Positions 1 through 6,749 of a stretch of 52,231 bases of DNA are shown piece by piece. How positions within the stretch are numbered: the first letter of the stretch is position 1; every line of letters begins with the position of its first letter. Location of the stretch: contig BEHT01000024.1 in assembly GCA_002898575.1 (NCBI GenBank), positions 1-52,231 of the forward strand, read 5' to 3'. A program made the position numbers and the translations under genes. The stretch comes from a bacterium HR17. GTDB lineage: Bacteria; Armatimonadota; Fervidibacteria; Fervidibacterales; Fervidibacteraceae. The notes under the pieces were generated by a model that saw only the letters and a program-made list of their open reading frames with translations, did not search any database and was not told the DNA's origin.

Positions 1-781
1 CTAACTCTTGCTTCGCTGCATCAACTTCCTGACGAGCGCGCTCCCATTCGGCATCGGCTTCAGCGATTTGCTCTTTGACCGTTTGCAGTTCGCTTTCCAG
101 CGCTGAAACCATTCGTTCCGATTCGCGCAATTGGGCTTGCGCCAATCTCAAATTTCGCTCCGCTTCATCCACGCCGGCATTTGCTTGTTGAACCATACTT
201 TGCGCCTCGGCGAGCATTGCTTGCTTTTCAGCGACCATTTTTTCGGCTTCCGCCTTCATGGCCTCTGCCGCTCGCACCATCGCTTGTGCTTGACGCTTTT
301 GCGCTTCCGCTTGTTCTCGCTCTGCTTCCGCCATGTGGCGTTCGTGCATCGCAGCCAGAGCGCCGTAAGCGGCTTCTGCTTCACGGGCAGCATATTCGCC
401 ACCTGCGTTATCCAACTTAGCGATGAGTTGCCCTCTGCGGACTCGGTCACCAGCATAGTAAGGCATCCAGGTCAATCGTCCCGTCACGCGGGCGACCACA
501 ACTTCCTCGTTGAGAGGCGCTACTGTGCCAGTGTAGGTTACGGAGATTTCAAAGGGCATGGGCTTGACAATTTCTGTGGCGACGGGCAAGATGCCTTCAG
601 GTGGCTTCATCGTTTCCATCTCCATCGCCAACGCTTCAATGACGGTCATTTGTCCCGGACGGCGCAGTTTCCAGACAATTCCGTGAAAGCGCTCTGGACC
701 GAAGCGGTTGAACAAGATGAGATAGAGAGCCAGCAAGAGGGCAAGGCTTCCCACTGTTGAACGGTTGAAAATGCGCCTCAC
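1..781 (-). CDS. Efflux membrane fusion protein (HlyD/CusB-like), 3' end outside window
   Basis: The minus-strand frame stays open from a GTG at 781-779 to the window edge, so about 260 residues are visible and the C-terminus is missing. Residues 9-24 form a membrane segment. Residues about 81-124 look like the first half of a lipoyl/barrel-sandwich domain (TYTGTVAPLNEEVVVARV, then YAGDRVRRGQLIAKLD). From about 128 onward there is a long Ala/Glu/Gln-rich coiled coil. This order is typical of periplasmic adaptors of RND or ABC exporters. The GTG overlaps the upstream stop as GTGA, so translation is probably coupled to the 778-1239 gene. The upstream metal-binding proteins suggest a copper or other heavy-metal pump (inference). 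The pump itself would lie to the left of the window. Confidence 0.82.
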   Translation of the reverse strand, partial: MRRIFNRSTVGSLALLLALYLILFNRFGPERFHGIVWKLRRPGQMTVIEALAMEMETMKPPEGILPVATEIVKPMPFEISVTYTGTVAPLNEEVVVARVTGRLTWMPYYAGDRVRRGQLIAKLDNAGGEYAAREAEAAYGALAAMHERHMAEAEREQAEAQKRQAQAMVRAAEAMKAEAEKMVAEKQAMLAEAQSMVQQANAGVDEAERNLRLAQAQLRESERMVSALESELQTVKEQIAEADAEWERARQEVDAAKQEL

Positions 782-1239
782 TTCCGCTCACCTCCAGCAC
801 TTGACAGTTGATTGACGGAGAGCAAGGGGAATGAACGCAATTCAGGATTGTGAACGAGAAACTTTCGGACGACGGTTGAGTTGGCAAAAACGAGATGGCG
901 ATGCAAACATTCACCGCCGACTTCAGAGGCAAGGATCAAACGAACTGTTGTCGGATCAGCACGCCATTGCCCTTTTGTCCATTCCAGCGTCACCCAGCGT
1001 TTTGTTACTGCGCAACGAGTTCGCAGCAAGGCTCGGTCAGGGTTCCACTTTTTAACAGCGTGAAAAGCGCATTGAATGCAACGGACAGTCAATCGGTGTT
1101 CCCTTTCGCCGACTGATACGACAGCGTAAACTGCGCGAGACGGCACAATGGCTTTTTGGCACATCGGGCAATTGGTCGTTGCAAAAGCAAGGGCACTTAA
1201 CGCTACTTGCCAAAAGATTGTCCCAAACCATCTAACCAT
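778..1239 (-). CDS. Small exported protein with two CxxC motifs, possibly metal-binding
   Basis: 153 residues from the ATG at 1239. I chose it because the ribosome site AAGGTGAT ends six bases before it, while a GTG at 1245 directly abuts that site. Residues 1-22 look like a signal peptide. A CPMC motif follows just after the likely cleavage site, and a second pair (CIQC) lies about 30 residues later, then further single Cys and His. The paired CxxC motifs suggest zinc or copper binding. The C-terminal part faintly recalls NosL-type copper proteins, but I cannot establish that. Its stop overlaps the start of the membrane fusion protein, so it is in the metal-efflux operon. Specific function not recognised. 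Confidence 0.6.
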   Translation of the reverse strand: MVRWFGTIFWQVALSALAFATTNCPMCQKAIVPSRAVYAVVSVGEREHRLTVRCIQCAFHAVKKWNPDRALLRTRCAVTKRWVTLEWTKGQWRADPTTVRLILASEVGGECLHRHLVFANSTVVRKFLVHNPELRSFPLLSVNQLSSAGGERK

Positions 1240-1280
1240 CTTCACATCACCTTTTTGCTTTTTCGGTCACACTGTTGTGC

Positions 1281-1380
1281 GCCTATGTTTTCACTCATGT
1301 TCAGCAACAACCTTTTCGGCGGCTCTGGAGAGCCGCCCTCCGAAAGCCTATGCTTCGCTCATGTTTAGCAGCAACCCCTT
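1281..1380. repeat. Solo hairpin of the dispersed palindromic family, flanked by imperfect direct repeats
   Basis: An 8-bp stem hairpin (GGCGGCTC, loop TGGA, GAGCCGCC) lies at 1318-1337 and is followed by CTCCGA, the end signature of the elements at 24.3 and 51.7 kb. On each side is a copy of one sequence starting GCCTATG and containing CTCATGTT.AGCA.CAACC: 1281-1316 and 1346-1380, about 80 percent identical by eye. The right copy covers the last codons and stop of the cytochrome gene ending at 1365. The left copy is therefore a duplicate of that gene end. The flanks differ from those of the other solo hairpin near 16.9 kb, so they look like target duplications rather than part of the element. 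Confidence 0.75.
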
Positions 1381-2258
1381 CGCTGCACTGCGTTTTGAGA
1401 CGGCGGTGGCGAAGGTTTCGGGTTTGTTGGGTTCTCTTGGACTGGTGCAACGGGAACGACAAATTCAAAGGGGACAGTGATAGGTTTCCTACCTGACCGC
1501 TGCACCGTCACTTCAGCGCGCCATGCTCCTTCCATGCCCAACAAAACCGAGCCAATGTAGACGCCGTTTTTGTCGTGTCGAAGCGAAACGGTCGGACCAG
1601 ACATTTGCATGTTGGGCATGGAAAATTTCACCTGCACTTTCGCATTAGGCACAGGTTGACCCTTGGCATCTGTCAAACGCACTTGCAATGTGTTGTCACC
1701 GACACGAGGTGGGTCAGGTTGCAAAGCGAAGACGACAGTCAAATCGCCATTGCGTCGTGTTTGAGGGAAAAGGGATGGAGATTTCGTCGGTGAAGGTTGA
1801 TGGCGGTGAGTTTGATTTTCATGTCCACTGCCGTGCGACATGCCCTTCATCATGGGACAACCTTGCATGCTCATGTGGGAAGATTGATGATGCGTTTCTG
1901 TCGTTGGCTTCAAGGTGCTCAAATAGGCGACGATAGCGTGGAAATCTTGTTCGCTCAGCTGTGTCAAGTGGCGGGCACAACACATGCGACTGGCTAAGCC
2001 CCGGGCGTGGGCAATGATTTCCGATGGACTCATTCGCTCCGTGACGCCGACCAACGACGGCACCATCGGGCAATGACTTTGGGCGTTGATGCCGTGACAC
2101 ATGGCGCAGTTGGCGAGAAACAGTTGCCGTCCTCGCTGAACGAGAGCGTCATCGGGAGAATCACCGTTGGCTGTTTTCCCGCTTTGCCCTGCCCACGATA
2201 GGAGGGCAATGAATAGTGCCAACTGGCTGACGGCTATGAGGCGTAGCCATGCCCTCAT
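1365..2258 (-). CDS. Exported cytochrome c with C-terminal FixH/YtkA-like domain
   Basis: 297 residues from the ATG at 2258, preceded by AAGGTGG eight bases upstream. A longer frame starting at 2288 has no such site. Residues 1-24 form a signal peptide. A mono-heme class I cytochrome c domain has CAMCH at 51-55. A Met/His/Cys-rich linker follows at about 125-165 (HMSMQGCPMMKGMSHGSGH), as in copper-handling proteins. Residues about 170-270 match the YtkA/FixH-like immunoglobulin fold often found beside or fused to CusB-type adaptors. The protein ends in GCC. It probably binds copper or donates electrons in the periplasm. The domain fusion is directly visible; the role is inference from neighbours. 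Confidence 0.75.
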   Translation of the reverse strand: MRAWLRLIAVSQLALFIALLSWAGQSGKTANGDSPDDALVQRGRQLFLANCAMCHGINAQSHCPMVPSLVGVTERMSPSEIIAHARGLASRMCCARHLTQLSEQDFHAIVAYLSTLKPTTETHHQSSHMSMQGCPMMKGMSHGSGHENQTHRHQPSPTKSPSLFPQTRRNGDLTVVFALQPDPPRVGDNTLQVRLTDAKGQPVPNAKVQVKFSMPNMQMSGPTVSLRHDKNGVYIGSVLLGMEGAWRAEVTVQRSGRKPITVPFEFVVPVAPVQENPTNPKPSPPPSQNAVQRRGCC

Positions 2259-2321
2259 TTGCTGCACCACCTTGTTTTTCGTACACACTGCTGTGTGTCC
2301 CTACAGGTTTGGTGCGTTCCC

Positions 2322-2843
2322 TTATTTCTTTTCTACCAACTTCATCCCGCACTTGGGGCAGTTTCCGGGTTTGTCTTGTGGCGGAATGCAACCCATCGGG
2401 CAGACATACTGGGCTTTGGTGGTTTTTACCGCCGCCTTGCTGGTAGAGGTTTTTGCTGCCGCCACGCCGCCAACTTTTTGCACAGCGATGCCTGTAACGC
2501 CGTTACGCGAAGCGATGACACCCGTAACAGCCACGGTTTTAGCGGCGAACTTTTTGAGTTGCTGGTAAGCGTCCGCGTTGGCGTGGTCTTCCAAGACGAC
2601 GAACAATTTCCCGTCCCTCGTTAAAATGCCCATCGGTAGCCCTTTGTTGATGCACGCCGTCGCGCACTTGGCATGGCTTTCGCCTTTCGCGCCGTGGGAA
2701 AGGTAGCAAGACAAATCCACGACTTCGCCCTGAACTGTAACGGCTTTGCCTTTTTGCCCGCCGTGTTGATGCTGGGCATTGACCCATATCGCCGTCGTCA
2801 ACATCGCCAGACCGACCAACATCGTGAAGGCAAGAGCCCTCAT
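2322..2843 (-). CDS. Exported protein with C-terminal heavy-metal-binding domain
   Basis: 173 residues from the ATG at 2843, with GGAGGAG seven bases upstream. Residues 1-23 are a signal peptide, followed by a His-rich patch (QHQHGG). The central part (about 33-128) is a small beta-rich domain with Cys46, Cys60 and Cys64. A low-complexity Ala/Lys/Thr linker leads to residues 145-171, which carry YVCPMGC and NCPKCGMKL. These are the hallmarks of the heavy-metal-binding domain usually found at the N-terminus of CusB and of P-type copper ATPases. It is the first gene of the minus-strand metal module, 63 bases upstream of the cytochrome gene. Probable periplasmic copper or heavy-metal-binding protein. 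Confidence 0.75.
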   Translation of the reverse strand: MRALAFTMLVGLAMLTTAIWVNAQHQHGGQKGKAVTVQGEVVDLSCYLSHGAKGESHAKCATACINKGLPMGILTRDGKLFVVLEDHANADAYQQLKKFAAKTVAVTGVIASRNGVTGIAVQKVGGVAAAKTSTSKAAVKTTKAQYVCPMGCIPPQDKPGNCPKCGMKLVEKK

Positions 2844-3245
2844 CGCTCAACTCCTCCTTTTCTTTAAAGTTCGGCATTGCGCCGCTCGGTAGAAAAAGAT
2901 ACGGAGCGCCCGTGACAGGTTCCCAAACGCTGGCGCATTCCTATCACGGCTCGGCAGACTGTCAGACGCTATCGTGCTTGCAAGGGAGTTTACCTGACGG
3001 CAACACTACCCGTTACACTTAGCATAAAGATGAAGTTGTTGCCTGCTTTGAAGAGACGCAACGCCTCTCCGAACCGTGGGGCGTATTGCGCCGTGCGAAA
3101 GGATGCGCTTGGCACCGTCAGGGTTTCACCCTTACCATTGCAACGCTACAATCAACGAAGGTGTGTCGGGACAAAGCGAAAAAGTTAAGATGGCAGCCGC
3201 GAACCTCGCTTTTGAGGAAGCATCATCAGGAAAAGGTAGATGCAT
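2844..3245. other. Divergent intergenic region
   Basis: About 400 bases separate the metal module (minus) from the five-heme cytochrome gene (plus). No RNA gene or coding frame with a ribosome site is visible. The right part holds the promoter candidate at 3124-3152. The left part should hold a minus-strand promoter, but I find no convincing -35/-10 pair. Confidence 0.6.
3124..3152 (+). promoter_or_regulatory. Candidate promoter for the five-heme cytochrome gene
   Basis: TTTCAC (3124-3129) and TACAAT (3147-3152) are separated by 17 bases, close to a housekeeping sigma-70 promoter. It lies about 90 bases before the start at 3246. Assigned by motif only. Confidence 0.35.
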
Positions 3246-3881
3246 ATGCGACGGGAACCGTTCGGTCGGAGCGTTTGGGCGGCAGCGGCGTTCGTCAGTA
3301 GTGCGGTGTTGGTTATTGGGTTGTGGGCACAAGGCAAACAGGCGTTTATGCCCGGTGACCTTTCATTGGTGCACGACGGCGCTGCTTTTCAACGGCAAGC
3401 CGCAGCGGTGACGCAAGGGAGCGACCTTTGCGGGGTGTGCCACGCACCGTTTCAAGGTGTCCCCGATGACCGCTGCGGGCAATGCCACCCCGACCAAAAA
3501 ACGCTCATCCCCGCCCACCGCCCCGCAGCGATGGCGCAAGCGTTGATGCGGGAAAGTTGGCGACCGCTGCACGCGTTGCAATGTGTTGATTGTCACACGG
3601 AGCATTTGGGCAAACAGTTTCGCCCCGCCCAAGTCAGCGATAACCGCTGCACACGCTGCCATCCCGTTCACGGCGCGACAGCAGACGCGATGCGCATGCG
3701 TAAAGCCCATTTCACGCCCGACGGCAAAGGTCCATTGACCCGTTGCGTTGCCTGCCATGTCCAACATGGCAATTTTACGCTCAAAGTAGAGGCACATGCC
3801 GGTGTGCTCCCATCGCCAACGGACATACGAGCATATGCCCCGACGAAACGCCAGCGTGCCATCAGCGGGCAGGCACAATGA
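3246..3881 (+). CDS. Membrane-anchored or exported five-heme cytochrome c
   Basis: 211 residues. AAAAGG lies nine bases before the ATG at 3246, a better fit than the ATG at 3240. A hydrophobic segment at about 9-28 is a signal peptide or N-terminal anchor. Five CXXCH motifs follow in order: CGVCH, CGQCH, CVDCH, CTRCH and CVACH, with extra His for bis-His ligation, as in small tetraheme/NapC-like and c3-type carriers. It is the only cytochrome gene of the locus on the plus strand, and its end overlaps the convergent decaheme gene by 20 bases. Likely a periplasmic electron shuttle between the membrane and the larger multiheme proteins (inference). Confidence 0.8.
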   Translation: MRREPFGRSVWAAAAFVSSAVLVIGLWAQGKQAFMPGDLSLVHDGAAFQRQAAAVTQGSDLCGVCHAPFQGVPDDRCGQCHPDQKTLIPAHRPAAMAQALMRESWRPLHALQCVDCHTEHLGKQFRPAQVSDNRCTRCHPVHGATADAMRMRKAHFTPDGKGPLTRCVACHVQHGNFTLKVEAHAGVLPSPTDIRAYAPTKRQRAISGQAQ

Positions 3882-5703
3882 CTTGCAAAACGCGCTTCAA
3901 AGTCGTGGCGTCTAACGGGCGAACATCTGCGATGCCGAAATCGGCGACCGGTTTGCCGTCAGCGGCAACCAAGCGGTCAACCGTGTCTGTGCCCAAACCG
4001 AACACCTGTCGGACCTTGCGGGCATTACGGCGGTCGGGTGTCCAATGGCAATCGGCGCATGCCAATGCCTTTTTGGTGACGGTATGGGGGGCAAGGGGCA
4101 AAAAGGTGCGGGCATGGCGCCGTGTCAACAACGATCGCGGTAGCCAGCGCTTAGTTGTGCCGTCCGCGTTGACGACAACGGTCGTCGCAGGTTGCGCGAT
4201 CAGCGGTGCGATGCGCCCGCGATGGTTGATGCCCAACAGCAAAATCAACGACGGCGATGTCGGTGCCCGCTGGGTCACTTTCGGCACGGGCGTGCCCGTT
4301 AGGGCGCTTATGGCGCGTTGGCGCTTGTCTATGACGAGCGTGGCGTGTAGCGGTTGAAACAGCCCGCCGATGTGGCAAGCGTAGCATTCCAACCTGTCCA
4401 GATGAGAAAACCCTTTGATGGTCGCCATCGCCACGCCGACGCCATTGCGGATGCCTGAACGCCCATGCGCTTCGGCAGCCTTCGGCGTTTTGCGTGGGTC
4501 CATCGTGTCCACGACTTGCGGGACGATGCGCAGTTTTTGGTCGTGCGTGCGCAAAACAAATTTGCCGTTGGGCAAGCGACGCAAGTTGGGCACAACGCGC
4601 CCTTGCGCCGTCCGCATCGTCGCAGGACGGTCAACGCTGCCGTGACAACTTTCGCAGCGGATTTCCACCGCAAGGACTTGGCGCAGGTAAAGTCGCCCGT
4701 CGCCGTGCATGTCGGCTTCGGTGTGGCAGTCGGAGCAAATCATGCCCCGTCGGAAATGGACATCGGCGTCACCGTGAACGCCTTCGTAGTTTTGCTGAAT
4801 GCGCATCCCTTGCGTGTGGCAGCGACGGCACTGACTCATCGGCTTCAACCCCAACGCCTTCGTGTCATCGGGGCGTGCGAGGAAGGCGTGAACAAACGGA
4901 TGGGCTTGACGCCGCGAAGGCGCGTCGGGCAACGGCTGCCAGTGAGGTTGACGGCTTTTGCCGTCGTCCGCATAAGGCATGTGGCAGGCAGCACAACCGC
5001 TGGCACGCATCTGTCCCGTTTGCGGCTGGAGCGGGTAGGCTTGAATGTGACACTGCACGCAATTGGCGAGCACCGCCCCGACGAACGCGCCATCCCGCTC
5101 CAATTCAGCGAACGACCGCAACGCATTGGCGGATTCCCTACTGGCAGCCGACGCGTGTGCCGCTGTCGCCCGAACGCCAAACGCGTCGGCGCTCTTGCCG
5201 AATTGCGCCGGGAGCAAACTGTAGCCTGCCAAAGTGGCGTGGAGCGAGGTTTTCACGCGGCGCACGATGTCACCCCGCAACCTGCCGTGACATTCCGTTT
5301 GTCCGCAGGTTTGTTCCGCTACGCGCAAATCAGACGGATTGACGAAGCGGATGAACGCCAGCGGTAAGCGGTCAAACTGCGCGACGATGCCTAACGACTG
5401 TGCCGTCACGCCGTCGGTCGGCAACGCATGGGCTTGGCGCATCATCGCCAGCCACGCTTTGGGGTCATCGGTCGCCGGTTGTGGCACTTGGGGATTACCG
5501 CCGTGACAATCTACGCAGCGAAGCATATCCGTTTGGTGCGGGTCGTCCATGCCTGCATGGCAACGGGCACTCACACAAGTGCCGTTGCCCGCTAACTGGC
5601 GCGACGGCAAATGGTGGGGCGACCGCCAGCGCACATAAACGACTATCGCCACCGCCAGCAGCACCAAACTTGCCCCTTGCGCAATTGGCTTCAGGTGACG
5701 CAT
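3862..5703 (-). CDS. Decaheme cytochrome c, membrane-anchored
   Basis: 613 residues from the ATG at 5703, which has GGGG seven bases upstream. The open frame extends further but only as a shadow of the cytochrome b gene. Residues about 9-26 are an N-terminal membrane segment. Ten heme sites follow: CVSARCH, CVDCH, CGQTECH, CVQCH, CAACH, CRRCH, CSDCH, CESCH, CYACH and CADCH. The first and third have four residues between the cysteines (CX4CH). The sequence IRFVNPSDLRV and the spacing of the first five hemes match the decaheme-LVIVD protein at 12906-16844, so the two are paralogues. Last gene of the long minus-strand operon. Probably periplasmic and tied to the cytochrome b just upstream. Confidence 0.82.
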   Translation of the reverse strand: MRHLKPIAQGASLVLLAVAIVVYVRWRSPHHLPSRQLAGNGTCVSARCHAGMDDPHQTDMLRCVDCHGGNPQVPQPATDDPKAWLAMMRQAHALPTDGVTAQSLGIVAQFDRLPLAFIRFVNPSDLRVAEQTCGQTECHGRLRGDIVRRVKTSLHATLAGYSLLPAQFGKSADAFGVRATAAHASAASRESANALRSFAELERDGAFVGAVLANCVQCHIQAYPLQPQTGQMRASGCAACHMPYADDGKSRQPHWQPLPDAPSRRQAHPFVHAFLARPDDTKALGLKPMSQCRRCHTQGMRIQQNYEGVHGDADVHFRRGMICSDCHTEADMHGDGRLYLRQVLAVEIRCESCHGSVDRPATMRTAQGRVVPNLRRLPNGKFVLRTHDQKLRIVPQVVDTMDPRKTPKAAEAHGRSGIRNGVGVAMATIKGFSHLDRLECYACHIGGLFQPLHATLVIDKRQRAISALTGTPVPKVTQRAPTSPSLILLLGINHRGRIAPLIAQPATTVVVNADGTTKRWLPRSLLTRRHARTFLPLAPHTVTKKALACADCHWTPDRRNARKVRQVFGLGTDTVDRLVAADGKPVADFGIADVRPLDATTLKRVLQVIVPAR

Positions 5704-5750
5704 GGTCAAACCCCGCAATGCCTTTGGCGCAACGATGTCGGGAGCACCGC

Positions 5751-6743
5751 TCACCAGTAAAACGCTGCGACGATATGGGCGATGACAAGCACAAACGCGA
5801 TGATCGCCGCAAGAGCGTGCACGACAATCCAACCTCGCATCAACACATGCAGCGTTAACTCCACGCTCAAGTGCCGCTGCAACTTCACCAACAAGCCCAC
5901 CATGCCTTCGGGCGCGGTCTCCAGCAACAGCGCCAGTTTGTCGACAGCCGCGGCTTTCCATCGCTCCCATTGTCGCTCGTTGTCTTCCGCTTGCTGCATC
6001 GCCAAGACGAGTCGCTCCATTTCCCGCACGAATTCGGGCGGGGTGCGACGCAGTTTCGCCAACAGGTGCGCCAGTTCGTAAAGCCACGCCGCGACCTGTG
6101 CTTTGCCGTCCGTTTCGCGTCGTTCCTGCTCAACGGCGCCGAGGCTTTCAGCGAAACTTTTGCCGTCCCGCAAATGCGCCGCCACCCTCGCCAGCCACAG
6201 ACGATGCAACCGCAAGGTGTCCGCGAACAGCGGTTGCCCTTCCCGACGGGTCAACAGTTCGCGCAGCAGCGTGTAGGCGATGACGCCGAACAAACCCGAA
6301 AGGAATGCGACAACGATGCTGCCCATCAGCAACCAGTAAAACAAACCGCCCTTGACACGCCAACCGATGTGGCAACCGATCGCCAACGCACACAGCAAAC
6401 TCAGATAGACATGCAGCCACATCCATGCCTGCAAACTGCCCGAGCGCAAACGGTAAAGCAACGGCTGCCAACGGAGTGGTAGGAAAGTGCCCCGTCGCAC
6501 ACCGTAAAGGGTCAACACCGTCATCAGGGTGGCAGCGACCCAACCGAACCAGACGCCGTCGTCGGTGCTGGCGCGGGGCGGTTCCGTCGCCACATAGCGC
6601 AAGTAACGCTGCCACATGACCCATCCCGCAGCGACGACGGTGCTGACCCCGAGGGCATGCAACCAACCGCTGGGCGTCGGTAACCCCCTCGGCGCTTTCG
6701 TTTCGGGCAAATAGCGACGGTCAACCATCGGCATCACAGGCAT
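5751..6743 (-). CDS. Diheme b-type membrane cytochrome subunit
   Basis: 330 residues with about five membrane helices: about 25-43, 66-80, 107-126, 133-160 and 303-328. Two helices each carry a pair of histidines spaced H-X13-H. One pair is in LHVYLSLLCALAIGCH and the other in the C-terminal VVHALAAIIAFVLVIAH. H-X13-H on two helices is how two b-hemes are stacked in quinol-oxidising cytochromes b. A long charged helical region (about 165-295) separates the two parts. The start lies six bases after the stop of the [4Fe-4S] protein. Probable quinone-reactive membrane subunit linking that protein to the periplasmic multihemes. It is not an obvious member of a named b-cytochrome family. Confidence 0.7.
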   Translation of the reverse strand: MPVMPMVDRRYLPETKAPRGLPTPSGWLHALGVSTVVAAGWVMWQRYLRYVATEPPRASTDDGVWFGWVAATLMTVLTLYGVRRGTFLPLRWQPLLYRLRSGSLQAWMWLHVYLSLLCALAIGCHIGWRVKGGLFYWLLMGSIVVAFLSGLFGVIAYTLLRELLTRREGQPLFADTLRLHRLWLARVAAHLRDGKSFAESLGAVEQERRETDGKAQVAAWLYELAHLLAKLRRTPPEFVREMERLVLAMQQAEDNERQWERWKAAAVDKLALLLETAPEGMVGLLVKLQRHLSVELTLHVLMRGWIVVHALAAIIAFVLVIAHIVAAFYW

Positions 6744-6749
6744 CGCTTC

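Noticed and set aside
5704-6087. N-terminal extension of the decaheme protein
   Set aside because: It lies in the wrong frame of the cytochrome b gene, and the membrane anchor and ribosome site fit a start at 5703.
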